A stretch of 64,000 nt of DNA from Acidobacteria bacterium SCN 69-37 (GCA_001724025.1 MEDJ01000025.1:1-64000); one strand, 5' to 3'; positions 16,991 through 25,802 are shown, counted from the first letter of the stretch. The notes: generated from the sequence alone by a model not told the origin. Translations and numbers: made by a program.

Positions 16991-18340
16991 GTGCCGCCCG
17001 CGGTTGCCCCCCTCCACGTCGATCGTGCGTTCCGGTTCGCCCCAGCCGCGATCCTGGTCTGCGCGCTCGTCGTTACCCATGTCGGCACCGCGGCGGCACA
17101 ACCAGTCACGCCCGCGGATCCGCGCGGCAGCCGGCCGCCGACGCTGTCGGTCGGCGTGGAATTCCGCGAGCGGATGGAGGCCACGGCCAACGCCGGGACG
17201 TCTCCCGGTCGCGACGACGTGTTCTGGCTCTCGCGGCTGCGGGTGAGCGTGACGGGACGCCCGACGTCGTGGGCAACGATGACGGCCCAGTTGCAGGACG
17301 CCCGCGTGGCGCACAAGGACATCGGTCCCACCGGGACGCCGTTCTCCGCCCCGCTCGACGTCCGGATCGCGCAGGTGGCACTCGGACGCTCGACCTCGCA
17401 GGTCAGCGGCACGTTCGGCCGCCAGGAACTCGCGTTCGGCGAGCAGCGGCTCGTCGGCCCGGTCGGCTGGGCAAACGCCGCGCGCACGTTCGACGCCGCC
17501 CGCGTCACGCTCCGTCAGTCGGGCCTCCGGGTGGACGGCTTCCTCGCGTCTGTCGTGCGCGTGCGCCGCACCGACTGGGACCGCGGCGGGTTCGGCAATC
17601 AGTTCCACGGCGTCTACGCCTCGACGACGCGCGTGATTCCGGCGGCGACGGTCGAACCATATTTCCTGTGGCGCGCCGATCGCGACCAGCGGACGGACGC
17701 GGGCACGTTCACGCCGCGGCATCTCGGGACCACGGGCGTGCGTGTCGCGGGCACCCTCCACGGCACGTTCGAGTACGGCATCGAGTCCGTCGTCCAGCGG
17801 GGCTCGCGCGGCCACGAAGTCGAGCGCGCGTACGCCCAGCATCTGCGGCTGCGGCTGCCGGCCCTGACCAGGGGCGTGCGGATCGTGACCGAATACAACT
17901 ACGCCTCGGGCGATCGGACGCCGGGCGACGGGCGTCACGGTACGTTCGATCCGCTGTATCCGACCCCGCACGACAAATACGGGCTGGCCGACCAGGTGGG
18001 CTGGCGCAACGTGCACCACGCGCGCGCCGCCGTCGAAATCACGCGGTATGCGCAGCTTCCGATCGCGGCGGCCTATCACTCGTGGTGGCTGGCCAGCCGG
18101 ACCGACGCGCTCTACACGGCCGGCGGGGCCGTGGCCGCGCAAATCCCCGACGGGGCACCGGGACGGCACGTCGGCCAGGAACTCGACCTGCAGGCGTCGC
18201 ACCCGTTCACGTCGCACGTGCAGGTGGCTGGCGGATACGCCTGCCTGTTCCCGGGCACGTTCCTCCGGGCCGCCACGCCGGGCGCGCGCATGCACGCCGC
18301 CTTTCTCATGCTCACGATCGCCGCGACGACCGGGCGCTGA
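16991..18340 (+). CDS. outer-membrane porin, alginate-export (AlgE-like) family
   Basis: A 449-aa protein with a signal peptide (AAILVCALVVTHVGTAAAQ) and an antiparallel beta-barrel body rich in aromatic strand ends. The early segment FRERMEATANAG...FWLSRLRVSVTGRP...AQLQDAR is the hallmark of the alginate_exp family, also found in many non-alginate outer-membrane proteins. The start is GTG at 16991. It begins a + strand unit with the cytochrome b fusion (24 bp gap) and lies opposite the NO reductase operon with a shared operator. It may admit nitrite or nitrate or another substrate; this is not determined by sequence. Confidence 0.8.
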   Translation: MPPAVAPLHVDRAFRFAPAAILVCALVVTHVGTAAAQPVTPADPRGSRPPTLSVGVEFRERMEATANAGTSPGRDDVFWLSRLRVSVTGRPTSWATMTAQLQDARVAHKDIGPTGTPFSAPLDVRIAQVALGRSTSQVSGTFGRQELAFGEQRLVGPVGWANAARTFDAARVTLRQSGLRVDGFLASVVRVRRTDWDRGGFGNQFHGVYASTTRVIPAATVEPYFLWRADRDQRTDAGTFTPRHLGTTGVRVAGTLHGTFEYGIESVVQRGSRGHEVERAYAQHLRLRLPALTRGVRIVTEYNYASGDRTPGDGRHGTFDPLYPTPHDKYGLADQVGWRNVHHARAAVEITRYAQLPIAAAYHSWWLASRTDALYTAGGAVAAQIPDGAPGRHVGQELDLQASHPFTSHVQVAGGYACLFPGTFLRAATPGARMHAAFLMLTIAATTGR

Positions 18341-18364
18341 CGCGGTCGCCGCGATCTTCACGTC

Positions 18365-19966
18365 ATGTTCCGTCGACTCGAACAGACTTCGCTCGCCCTG
18401 CTCACCCGCGCCGACGCCCTCTGCACCCGTCTGTATGGCTGGCGCTTCAACCCGCTCTACCAGAGCGGCACCATCGTCGTCGCGCTGTATCTGACGCTCG
18501 TGGCCACGGGCACCTGGCTGCTGCTGTTCTACCGCGTCGGTGCGCCGTGGGAGTCGGTCGATCGCATCACGGCCGATCCCTGGCTCGGCAACTGGGTGCG
18601 CGGCCTCCATCGCTACGCCACGGACGCCGCCGTCGTCTTCACGGCCATCCATGCGATGCGGATGTTCGCGCAGGGCCGCAGCTGGGGCGCGCGAAGCCTG
18701 GCGTGGATCAGCGGCGTCCTGCTCGTCGTGCTGATGCTGCTCGCAGCGTGGAGCGGTTACGTCATGGTGTGGGACGTGCTGGGCGAACGCCTGGCCCGCG
18801 AAGGCGCCCGCATGGCCGACGCCCTGCCGATCCTGTCGGAGCCGGTCAGCCGCGCATTCAACGGCGAACGGCCGGTGCCGAGCGTCTTCTTCTTCATCAC
18901 GCTCTTCGCGCACATCGGCATCCCGCTTGGAATGGGCGCGATGTTCTGGATTCACGTCAAACGGCTGCAGCGGCCGGCCATGCTACCCCCGCGCCCGCTG
19001 CTGTGGGGCGTGGTCGGTCTGCTCACGGCCGTGGCGCTCGTGCGTCCGGTCATCATGGCGCCGAAGGCGAATCCCTTCGCCCAGACCGCACACATCCCGT
19101 TCGATCTGTTCGTCGCGTTCTGGGTCCCGCTCACCGACGCGTGGTCGGGCGGTGCCGTCCTGCTGATGCTGATCGGGACGTTCGCGGCCCTGCTGATCTG
19201 GCCGGTGCTGACAACGCGCCGTGGCGCGGAGGCGGCCGCCCTGCCGCCCTCGTTCGTTGACGAGGACCTCTGCACCGGCTGCACGCAGTGCACGATCGAC
19301 TGCCCGTACGGGGCCATCGAGATGGTGCCGCGGAAGGACGATCGCCCGACGCTCGTGGCGCTCGTCGATCCGTCGCTCTGCGTCAGTTGCGGGATCTGCG
19401 CGGGCTCCTGCCCCCCGATGGGCGTCGGACCGGCAGGCCGGACCGGGCGCGATCAACTGGTCGGCGTCCAGGCATTCCTGAAGCAGACCCCACGCCCGGC
19501 CACCGGCGTCGTCGTCATCGGCTGCGATCACGGCGCCGGACGATTCGCGCACGCCATCGAAGCCTCGGGTGCGGCGTTCCAGGGCGTTTCCTGCGCCGGC
19601 AACCTGCACACGTCCGCCATCGAGCGGCTGTTGCGAGGCGGCGCCGACGGCGTCCTCATCATGGCGTGCCATCCCCGCGACTGCTGGAATCGCGAGGGGC
19701 CACGCTGGCTGTCCGAACGCATCTATCACGATCGCGAAGCTGAGCTGCAACCCCGGGTCCCGCGCACCCGCGTGCGCGTGACGCACGTGTCCGCCACGGA
19801 ACAGCCGGACGCGCTCGCGACGCTGGAGAGATTCGCGGCCGACGTGTCGCACCTGCCAGACGACCGCACCGTCTACGCCCGCGGCAACTGGTCACAGGAC
19901 GACACCGGTCTGGCCGAAGAGGCCGTCGAGTGCGTGCCGCCAGAGCCCGAGGAGGTGCGAAAGTGA
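18365..19966 (+). CDS. fusion: diheme cytochrome b, two [4Fe-4S] ferredoxin and MvhD/FlpD-like domains
   Basis: A 533-aa fusion. Residues about 1-285 form a cytochrome b/b6-like membrane part with two bis-His heme sites, His82/His96 and His183/His197, each pair 14 apart as in bc-type cytochrome b. Two ferredoxin motifs follow: CTGCTQCTIDCP (Cys303, 306, 309, 313) and CVSCGICAGSCP (Cys339, 342, 345, 349). Residues about 380-450 resemble the methyl-viologen-reducing hydrogenase delta subunit (MvhD/FlpD): IGCDHGAG, VSCAGNLHTSAIERLL, GADGVLIMACHPRDC. No Rieske or cytochrome c1 gene accompanies it. I infer a quinone-interacting module that exchanges electrons with a cytosolic iron-sulfur partner. 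Its stop overlaps the next gene. Confidence 0.82.
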   Translation: MFRRLEQTSLALLTRADALCTRLYGWRFNPLYQSGTIVVALYLTLVATGTWLLLFYRVGAPWESVDRITADPWLGNWVRGLHRYATDAAVVFTAIHAMRMFAQGRSWGARSLAWISGVLLVVLMLLAAWSGYVMVWDVLGERLAREGARMADALPILSEPVSRAFNGERPVPSVFFFITLFAHIGIPLGMGAMFWIHVKRLQRPAMLPPRPLLWGVVGLLTAVALVRPVIMAPKANPFAQTAHIPFDLFVAFWVPLTDAWSGGAVLLMLIGTFAALLIWPVLTTRRGAEAAALPPSFVDEDLCTGCTQCTIDCPYGAIEMVPRKDDRPTLVALVDPSLCVSCGICAGSCPPMGVGPAGRTGRDQLVGVQAFLKQTPRPATGVVVIGCDHGAGRFAHAIEASGAAFQGVSCAGNLHTSAIERLLRGGADGVLIMACHPRDCWNREGPRWLSERIYHDREAELQPRVPRTRVRVTHVSATEQPDALATLERFAADVSHLPDDRTVYARGNWSQDDTGLAEEAVECVPPEPEEVRK

Positions 19967-20526
19967 CGCTCCCGCTCAATCGATTCCCTGGCCTTGTGGT
20001 GGCCGCGGTCGGTGCCTGTGGCCTGGCGTGGCTGTCGCAGATACCGATCGCATCAGATCGGGCGTCCGATGCGGTGCTGCGCCTGACATGGCGCGCGCGG
20101 CCGGAGCGGATCGAACACTGCGTGACGCAGAGTCCCGAGGCCCTCGCCGCCCTGCCCCCGCACATGCGCCAGACGACGATCTGCGAAGGCATCAACGCGT
20201 CGTATCGCCTGGTGGTCCAGCACAACGGCGTCGTGGTGGCCGATCAGGTCGTCGCCCCCGGCGGCCTGCGTCGCGACCGTCCGCTGTACGTGTTCCGCGA
20301 GATTACGCTGCCGCCCGCCGACGACGCCGCGATCGTCGTCACGTTCACGCGCGTCGAGGCCGGGTCCGGCGATGCGGAGCCTGGACAGAGTGACAGGGAC
20401 ACGATGCGCGAATCCGTGCCGGCGTCACTCACGTGGGAACGGCACCTCCGGTTTGCCCCCGGCCAGGTCCGGATCGTCAGCTACGACCCCGAGCGGCGCG
20501 CGCTGTTCGAGGTCGTTCCCGGATGA
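19963..20526 (+). CDS. exported or membrane-anchored protein of unknown function
   Basis: A 187-aa protein starting with GTG at 19963 inside the stop of the cytochrome b fusion (GTGA overlap), with GAGG a few bases upstream, so it is tightly coupled. One N-terminal hydrophobic segment (LVVAAVGACGLAWLSQIPI) serves as signal or anchor. The rest is predicted soluble, with Cys residues at TWRARPERIEHCV and TTICEG that could pair. I do not recognise a family. Position suggests an accessory subunit of the cytochrome b/ferredoxin module facing the periplasm. Its last about 100 bp overlap the convergent GxxExxY gene. Confidence 0.7.
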   Translation: MTLPLNRFPGLVVAAVGACGLAWLSQIPIASDRASDAVLRLTWRARPERIEHCVTQSPEALAALPPHMRQTTICEGINASYRLVVQHNGVVVADQVVAPGGLRRDRPLYVFREITLPPADDAAIVVTFTRVEAGSGDAEPGQSDRDTMRESVPASLTWERHLRFAPGQVRIVSYDPERRALFEVVPG

Positions 20527-20940
20527 TGCGGCTGATCCGGAGCCGGGGTCAGGCGGCGGTCCGTTCAGAAAGCTCCTGATCCCCAGCGTCAGCCGCGGTA
20601 CGTTGAAGTTGATCAACAGCCCTCGGTGCAGTTCGAGCAGGCGGAGGTAGGAGATGACCTGCGCATGGTGCAGCGGCAGCATGCGTTCGACGGCCTTGAG
20701 CTCGACGAGCAACTCGTCGTTGATCAGGAAATCTGCGCGAAACCCGACCTGAAGATGGACATCCTTGTACGCGACGCCGATCGATACCTGCCGGCGGAAC
20801 GGGATCCTGCGTTGGTGCAGCTCCCACGCGAGACACTCTTCATATACGGATTCGAGCAGGCCCGGACCAAGGCCTCGATGAACATCGATGGCGGCACGGA
20901 TGACGTCGCCGGTGAGCGGATGCGGGACGAATGGCGTCAT
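20425..20940 (-). CDS. GxxExxY protein (PD-(D/E)xK-type nuclease-like fold)
   Basis: A 171-aa protein of the GxxExxY family. The naming motif is clear: GPGLLESVYEECLAWEL. The PD-(D/E)xK-like core is in RADFLINDELLVELKAVE, with Asp and E-x-K positions. The usual family end (GIRSFLN) occurs near residue 130, and the remaining about 40 residues run antisense through the 3-prime end of the + strand neighbour, so the natural C-terminus has probably been extended by loss of a stop. I chose ATG at 20940. The function of the family is not established; these genes are common and scattered in accessory regions. Confidence 0.8.
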   Translation of the reverse strand: MTPFVPHPLTGDVIRAAIDVHRGLGPGLLESVYEECLAWELHQRRIPFRRQVSIGVAYKDVHLQVGFRADFLINDELLVELKAVERMLPLHHAQVISYLRLLELHRGLLINFNVPRLTLGIRSFLNGPPPDPGSGSAASSGNDLEQRAPLGVVADDPDLAGGKPEVPFPRE

Positions 20941-21139
20941 GCTGACCGGCCGATGCAAGCGGCGATCCGGACCGGGCCACACCGTGGAGAACATCGATCG
21001 GCAGGATTTCCTGCACGTTGGCTTCAAGATCTGACTCCGCCCGCCTGGAGCGCCTTTCCGCGCGGTGCCGAACTACCCGCCGCCGACGCCGTTCACGCGG
21101 TGACGGGGAACCATGGAGCCTCGGTCGTGGGTGCGCACG

Positions 21140-21823
21140 ATCACCGTGGAGGAAATTGAGGACATGGAGGACGGCAAAGGTTCCGCTCGGCTTCAGGGTC
21201 CGCAACGACCCAAAGGCCCCATGTACCCCCTGCTCTCCATGGTTCAGAGCCCGCGCCCCGGCGTGCCGCGTTCGGAATCAACCATGGAGGACATGAAGAA
21301 CATGGAGGCCGGTAAAGGCTCCGCGCGGATTCGGGACTCGCAACACCCCAAAGGCCCCATGTGCCCCCTGCTCTCCATGGTTCAGAGCCCGCGCCCCGGC
21401 GTGCCGCGTTCGGAATCAACCATGGAGGACATGAAGAACATGGAGGCCGGTAAAGGCTCCGCGCGGATTCGGGACTCGCAACACCCCAAAGGCCCCATGT
21501 ACCCCCTGCTCTCCATGGTTCAGAGCCCGCGCCCCCGGCGTGTCGCGTTCGGAATCAACCATGGAGAACACGAAGGACATGGAGACCGGTAAGAGGCTCA
21601 GCACGGCTTCAGGGCCCGCAACGACCCAAAGGCCCCATGTACCCCCTGCTCTCCATGGTTCAAAGCCCGCGCCCCCGGCGTGTCGCGTTCGGAATCAACC
21701 ATGGAGGACATGAAGAACATGGAGGCCGGTAAGAGGCTCAGCACGGATTCAGGACTCGCAACACCCCAAAGGCCCCATGTGCCCCCTGTTCTCCACGGTT
21801 CAAAGCCCGCGCCCGCGCCACGG
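21140..21823. repeat. 138-140-bp tandem repeat array, five units
   Basis: Units start at 21143 (diverged), 21281, 21419, 21558 and 21698, spaced 138, 138, 139 and 140 bp. Each begins AACCATGGAGGACATGAAG and contains CCCCTGCTCTCCATGGTT, so AACCATGGAG and CTCCATGGTT face each other inside every unit. The 139- and 140-bp spacings break any reading frame, so the ORF across it is spurious. The array ends at the stop codon of the SCO gene at 21824, just as the 13-kb array ends at the other SCO gene. Confidence 0.88.
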
Positions 21824-22477
21824 TCAGTCGCGGGCGCGGCGCACGGCGGCCACGAGAGCTCCACCGTCCGGCCCCACGCCTACCTGCCGATGACGGACGA
21901 CGCCCTCCCCATCGATGACGAAGATCATCGCGGAGTGCGCGATCTCCCCGTTTTCCTCCAACTGGTATCGCACCCCCAGCACGGCCGCCAGCGTCCGCAC
22001 GTCGTCCTCTGACGCCGCCAGCAGCCGCCAGCGCGCGGTGTCGAGCTGCTGCGTCCGCGCAAACGCCCGCATCGCCTCCGGCGTATCGCGGCCGGGGTCG
22101 AGCGAGAACAGCGTGTAGCGCACGTGACCGTCCACGCCCGCAAGTTGCCGCTCGATCGCCTTCATCTGCTCGGTCACCATGATGCAGACCGAGTCACACG
22201 AGGTGTAGACCATTGCCGCCAGCATGACCGTCCCGCGCAGGTCGGCCAACCGCAATTGCCGGCCCTCCTGATCGACCAGCGCCAGGTCGAGATCGAAGAT
22301 CGAGCCCTGGTCGATCGCTCCCGCTGCCGCGGGCAGTTCATGTGCGCCGGTGGCTCGCGCGTCAGCCGGCAGGGGCGACTCCGCCTGGCGGCCGCACGCG
22401 CCCCCAGACGCGATCGCCACAGTCAGCAGGCCGCCGACGAACCAGCGCGCCGATCCCGGGAACATGTTGCCGGTCAT
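21824..22477 (-). CDS. SCO1/SenC-family copper chaperone (second copy)
   Basis: A 217-aa protein with one N-terminal hydrophobic segment (WFVGGLLTVAIASGGACG), possibly a lipoprotein signal, though the box before Cys is atypical. The SCO thioredoxin-like domain has CDSVC (CxxxC) near residue 95 and the distal His in IAHSAMIFVI. It is probably periplasmic and delivers copper or reduces cuproenzyme thiols. The ATG at 22477 overlaps the stop of the FGE-family gene, making it the last gene of the crp-nirK operon. It differs from the first SCO protein in lacking the extra membrane helices, so the two may serve NirK and CuA respectively (inference). Confidence 0.9.
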   Translation of the reverse strand: MTGNMFPGSARWFVGGLLTVAIASGGACGRQAESPLPADARATGAHELPAAAGAIDQGSIFDLDLALVDQEGRQLRLADLRGTVMLAAMVYTSCDSVCIMVTEQMKAIERQLAGVDGHVRYTLFSLDPGRDTPEAMRAFARTQQLDTARWRLLAASEDDVRTLAAVLGVRYQLEENGEIAHSAMIFVIDGEGVVRHRQVGVGPDGGALVAAVRRARD

Positions 22478-23325
22478 CGCGTCCCTCCCCCGTTCTTCAC
22501 GCCGCGGAACCCCAGGCTCCCGATGCTGTATCGCGCCTCGAGGCTGCTGCGGAACGCGTAGCGCATGAACGCCGGGTAGTTCTCGAAGTCTGAAGCCCCC
22601 ATGGCGCCGCTGCCGCAATACAGCGTCCGATCCAAGGCCGAGTCGCCGCGCGACTCGCCCGTGACCAGCGCCGAGTTGAAGTCGAGGGTCCACTCCCACA
22701 CCAGGCCGTGCACGTCGCGCACGCCGTAGACCGTGCCGGCCCCCGACCCGACAGCCGGCAGGGGGACGGGCGCCGATCGCGCGTACCAGGCACGCAGACG
22801 CCCCAGGAACGTCGCGTCGCGCGAGGCATCGCGATCCGTCTCGCTCGCGGCCGCCACGTATTCCCATTGATCGACGGTCGGCAGATCTTTGCCCCGGGCC
22901 CGCAGGTAGGCGCGTGCGGCAAACCAGGAGACGTTGACGACGGGGCTCCCGGGCGGAGCGAGCGGCCCCAGTTCGAGATCGCCCTTCCAGTGTGCCAGGT
23001 AGTTGTCGTCGACGAACAGCCGCTTCGCCTGCGAGCGGCGCCACTCGGGATGCTGGTGGACGAATGCCAGGAACTGCGCGTTCGTGACCGGGTATTCGTC
23101 CATGTCGAACGCCGCCACCCGACGCCGCGCGCTCTCGCGTGCGGCGTCGGCGGCCGCGTCATCGGCAGCCGTCGGCTGCCGATAGAGCGGCGCGTAGCTG
23201 CCGGCCGGGACGCGAATCATCCCGGGCTCGCCCTCGCGGGCCAAGCCGGGGCGCGGGCCCGGGAGCAGGAACAGCAGGCCGGCCATCGCGGCGGCGATGG
23301 CCGGCAGGCGAACGGGATAGTGCAT
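22474..23325 (-). CDS. exported FGE/SUMF1-family protein, NirV-like
   Basis: A 283-aa protein with a signal peptide (IAAAMAGLLFLLPGPRPGLA) and a formylglycine-generating-enzyme-like (FGE-sulfatase) domain: RVPAGSY, MDEYPVTNAQFLAFV, NVSWFAARAYLRARGK, LPTVDQWEYVA, GLVWEWTLDF and the closing GSLGFRGVK. In denitrifiers, nirK is often followed by nirV, a member of this family with no known catalytic role. Position directly downstream of nirK and export to the periplasm fit a NirV-type partner. A 42-bp perfect palindrome separates it from nirK. Its stop overlaps the SCO start. Confidence 0.85.
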   Translation of the reverse strand: MHYPVRLPAIAAAMAGLLFLLPGPRPGLAREGEPGMIRVPAGSYAPLYRQPTAADDAAADAARESARRRVAAFDMDEYPVTNAQFLAFVHQHPEWRRSQAKRLFVDDNYLAHWKGDLELGPLAPPGSPVVNVSWFAARAYLRARGKDLPTVDQWEYVAAASETDRDASRDATFLGRLRAWYARSAPVPLPAVGSGAGTVYGVRDVHGLVWEWTLDFNSALVTGESRGDSALDRTLYCGSGAMGASDFENYPAFMRYAFRSSLEARYSIGSLGFRGVKNGGGTR

Positions 23326-23352
23326 GCGGGCCCCCTGAACCTCACGCCGCGT

Positions 23353-23394
23353 CCGCTGCCGGGAGACGACGCGCGCGTCGTCTCCCGGCAGCGG
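23353..23394. promoter_or_regulatory. 42-bp perfect palindrome between nirK and the NirV-like gene
   Basis: Left arm CCGCTGCCGGGAGACGACGC and its exact complement on the right meet at the centre near 23373/23374, giving a 21-bp stem without a mismatch. It lies 28 bp upstream of the NirV-like start and 43 bp after the nirK stop. There is no T-run, so it is more likely an mRNA-stabilising or attenuating hairpin, or a protein-binding site, than a simple intrinsic terminator. Confidence 0.75.
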
Positions 23395-23436
23395 CGGCAG
23401 ATACCACGCGGCGGCGATCCCCGCCGCCGCGATGGG

Positions 23437-24909
23437 TCAGTGCGCCGCGATGGCGGCCGTCGGCGGCGGTCCGCCGCGGCGGATCGCCGCGACCTCTTCC
23501 GGCGTCACGTCATGTCCGGCGTTCTGCCACTGACTGTAGACGTATGTCAGCGCATTCGCGACGTCATCGTCCGACATGCCCAGCGCAGGCATGACGCTGT
23601 TGAACTGCTGCCCGTTCACTGTCACGGGCCCGGTCAGGCCGAACAGGACGGCCGCGATGGCGCGTGGTTTGTCCGCGTTCAGGAAGTCCGAACTGGCCAG
23701 CGGCGGGAACGCAGCCGCCACACCCTGCCCTTCACCCTGGTGACAGGCCGAGCAGGTCGACGCATACACGCGCTGCCCACGTGCGATCCGCTCGGCCCGG
23801 TTCGCCGCCGGAGCCTGCACGGGGGCCGCATCCGTCATCGACTGGATCGCACTCCCTTCGGGCAGGTAGACCTCGTCGGCCTGCTTGCCGGAGTAGACCA
23901 CGGCGTTCTCCGGTCCGTCGACGTTGATCGTGCCGAGCGCCCCCTTGTTGAACGCCCGGAAAATCGAGTGGTCCACCAGGATCAGCGAGCCGGGCACCTC
24001 GACCTTGAATTCCACGACGGTGGCCCCGCCGGCGGGCACCAGGGTCGTCTGCACGTTGCGATTGACGACGCCCGTGCCGCCCTCGTGCAGGACGCGGTCG
24101 AAGATCTCCCCGATTACGTGGAACGAGGACACCAGGCTCGGCCCGCCATTGCCCATGAAGATCCGGACCGTCTCGCCAACCGACGCTTTCAGTCCGTTGT
24201 CGCCGCCGATCGCGCCGACCGATCCGTTGAACACCACATAGTCGGGCTTCTCCTCGATGGCCTTCTCCATGCTGAACGGCTGCAGCCCCGGCTCGCCGTA
24301 TCGGCCGGCCGTGTAGAACTCGCCCTGCATCACGTAGTACTCGCGATCGACGGGCGGCAGGCCGCCGGCCGGCTCCACCAGGATCAGGCCGTACATCCCG
24401 TTGGCGATGTGCATGCCGACAGGCGCGGTCGCGCAGTGGTAGACGTACAGCCCGGGGTTCAGCGCCTTGAACGAGAACCTCGACGAGTGGCCGGGCGCCG
24501 TCAGCGACGCCGCCGCACCGCCGCCCGGACCGTTCACGGCGTGCAGGTCGATGTTGTGCGGCATGCGGCTCGACGGGTGGTTGTTGAGGTTGAACACCAC
24601 CTCGTCGCCCTCACGCACACGGATGAACTTGCCGGGAACCGATCCCCCGAACGTCCAGAACGTATAGTCGACCCCGTCGGCGAGCCGCTTCACCACCTCG
24701 AGGACCTCGAGGTTCACCACGACCTTCGTCGGGTATTTCCGCGTGATGGCCGGCGGGACGTTCGGCGCGTCGGTCAGGACGGCCACCTCCTCGCCACGCA
24801 CGGTCTGGCTCACGCCCGACGAATCCGCACGCCCACACCCCGCGGCGACCACGGCTGCCAGCATCGCGGCGATCCCGCCCGTTATCCATGAATTCCTCGT
24901 CGCCGTCAT
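23437..24909 (-). CDS. nirK: copper nitrite reductase with C-terminal cytochrome c domain
   Basis: A 490-aa periplasmic enzyme that reduces nitrite to NO. It has a lipoprotein-type signal (AAVVAAGC). Two cupredoxin domains follow. Type 1 copper ligands are His118, Cys159, His167 and Met172. Type 2 ligands are His123, His158 and His314. The catalytic Asp121 and His264 ([10 protein letters not shown]) are present. A linker of about 35 residues leads to a class I cytochrome c domain with CSACH (386-390) and a likely axial Met in VMPALGM. The fused heme domain allows direct electron delivery. It follows the Crp/Fnr gene by 22 bp and precedes the NirV-like gene. Confidence 0.96.
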   Translation of the reverse strand: MTATRNSWITGGIAAMLAAVVAAGCGRADSSGVSQTVRGEEVAVLTDAPNVPPAITRKYPTKVVVNLEVLEVVKRLADGVDYTFWTFGGSVPGKFIRVREGDEVVFNLNNHPSSRMPHNIDLHAVNGPGGGAAASLTAPGHSSRFSFKALNPGLYVYHCATAPVGMHIANGMYGLILVEPAGGLPPVDREYYVMQGEFYTAGRYGEPGLQPFSMEKAIEEKPDYVVFNGSVGAIGGDNGLKASVGETVRIFMGNGGPSLVSSFHVIGEIFDRVLHEGGTGVVNRNVQTTLVPAGGATVVEFKVEVPGSLILVDHSIFRAFNKGALGTINVDGPENAVVYSGKQADEVYLPEGSAIQSMTDAAPVQAPAANRAERIARGQRVYASTCSACHQGEGQGVAAAFPPLASSDFLNADKPRAIAAVLFGLTGPVTVNGQQFNSVMPALGMSDDDVANALTYVYSQWQNAGHDVTPEEVAAIRRGGPPPTAAIAAH

Positions 24910-24931
24910 GACTTCCTCCTCACAGGCCGTG

Positions 24932-25621
24932 TCACTGCGCGGCCCGTTCCTCGAGCATCCGCCGGTTCGCCAGCAGGAACCCCTCGCGCTCGGTGACCAG
25001 GATCTCGTCCTTGCCCCACCGGCTCATGATGCGGATGCAGGTTTCAATGGTCGTGCCCGTCATGTCGGCCAGTTCCTGGCGCGACAGCGGGAACGGGACG
25101 AACGTGCCGTCCGGCCTCGCCTGTCCGAACTGATCGCCCAGTTTGAGGAACAGGCGCGCGAACCGCGCGTCGACCGCCGATCCGGTCAGTTCCGTCAGGC
25201 GATCGGTCAGCTCGATCAGCCGCAGCGTCAGGCCCGACAGGACGCCGCGCATCAGCAGGGGCGATTGCTCGAGCAGGCTGAAGAACTCCTGGCGGGGCAG
25301 CAGCAGGCAGGTGGTCGGCTCGATGGCCTGGGCCGACGCCGGGTAGGGGCGTCCCTCGTAGACGGCCACGGCGCCGAGCAGATCACCGACGCCGAAGATC
25401 TGGAGAATCAGATCCTTGCCGTTGGCCAGGCGCTTGTAGATCTTCACGCGGCCTTCGACAACGGTCACGAACGCGTGCGACTCGTCGCCCTCCTGGAAGA
25501 TCTCGTCGCCTCGGTCGTAGGTGTGCAGGCGCCCGGCCTCCGCCACACGCGCGCGGTCATCCGGCCGCACGCGACGGAACAGGGGCAGCCTGGCCAGCAG
25601 GTCCGGGTTGGGCTTTGACAT
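24932..25621 (-). CDS. Crp/Fnr-family transcriptional regulator (second copy)
   Basis: A 229-aa regulator: N-terminal effector beta-roll ([40 protein letters not shown]), dimer helix, and C-terminal winged helix ([20 protein letters not shown]). It has no FNR-type Cys cluster. I chose the ATG at 25621, which gives a family-length protein, over an upstream start that adds 37 unlike residues. It is the first gene of the operon crp, nirK, NirV-like, SCO. Two palindromes lie upstream (25783-25802 and 25854-25867), and each recurs before another operon of the island. It is therefore probably autoregulated and a regulator of the nitrite/NO genes. Confidence 0.92.
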   Translation of the reverse strand: MSKPNPDLLARLPLFRRVRPDDRARVAEAGRLHTYDRGDEIFQEGDESHAFVTVVEGRVKIYKRLANGKDLILQIFGVGDLLGAVAVYEGRPYPASAQAIEPTTCLLLPRQEFFSLLEQSPLLMRGVLSGLTLRLIELTDRLTELTGSAVDARFARLFLKLGDQFGQARPDGTFVPFPLSRQELADMTGTTIETCIRIMSRWGKDEILVTEREGFLLANRRMLEERAAQ

Positions 25622-25782
25622 GCGGCAGGCATCATACGGGAGATCGAGGCCGAGAACCTCCCCCTCCCCGCCGTGGCCGCGGGTGGGACCATCCCATGTC
25701 CCTGTCTGCCCCTCTCCCGCGCCCGTCCGCATCGCCGCCGCCCCCGTGTCGCTCTCAGTTATAGAACGGGCCCTTGACGCGA

Positions 25783-25802
25783 CATATGAGCCGCGTCATA
25801 TG
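25783..25802. promoter_or_regulatory. palindromic operator TATGA-N6-TCATA (site 2)
   Basis: CATATGA, six bases GCCGCG, then TCATATG: perfect 7-bp arms. The core TATGA-N6-TCATA is at 25785-25800 and matches site 1 at 16941-16956. It is about 160 bp upstream of the Crp/Fnr start at 25621, in a gene-free stretch of about 370 bp. This would imply a long 5-prime leader or a transcription start well upstream of the gene. Confidence 0.6.

Noticed and set aside
21113-21592. 159-codon frame with a 46-residue repeat (MEDMKNMEAGK)
   Set aside because: It exists only because two repeat units are exactly 138 bp. The next units are 139 and 140 bp and break the frame. No ribosome site.
13034-21823. Possible CRISPR arrays
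   Set aside because: Units are about 140-152 bp with nearly the whole unit repeated. There are no unique spacers of constant length and no cas genes.
22708-24891. 727-codon + strand frame over nirK and the NirV-like gene
   Set aside because: Antisense shadow. nirK shows all copper ligands and a c-heme motif on the other strand.
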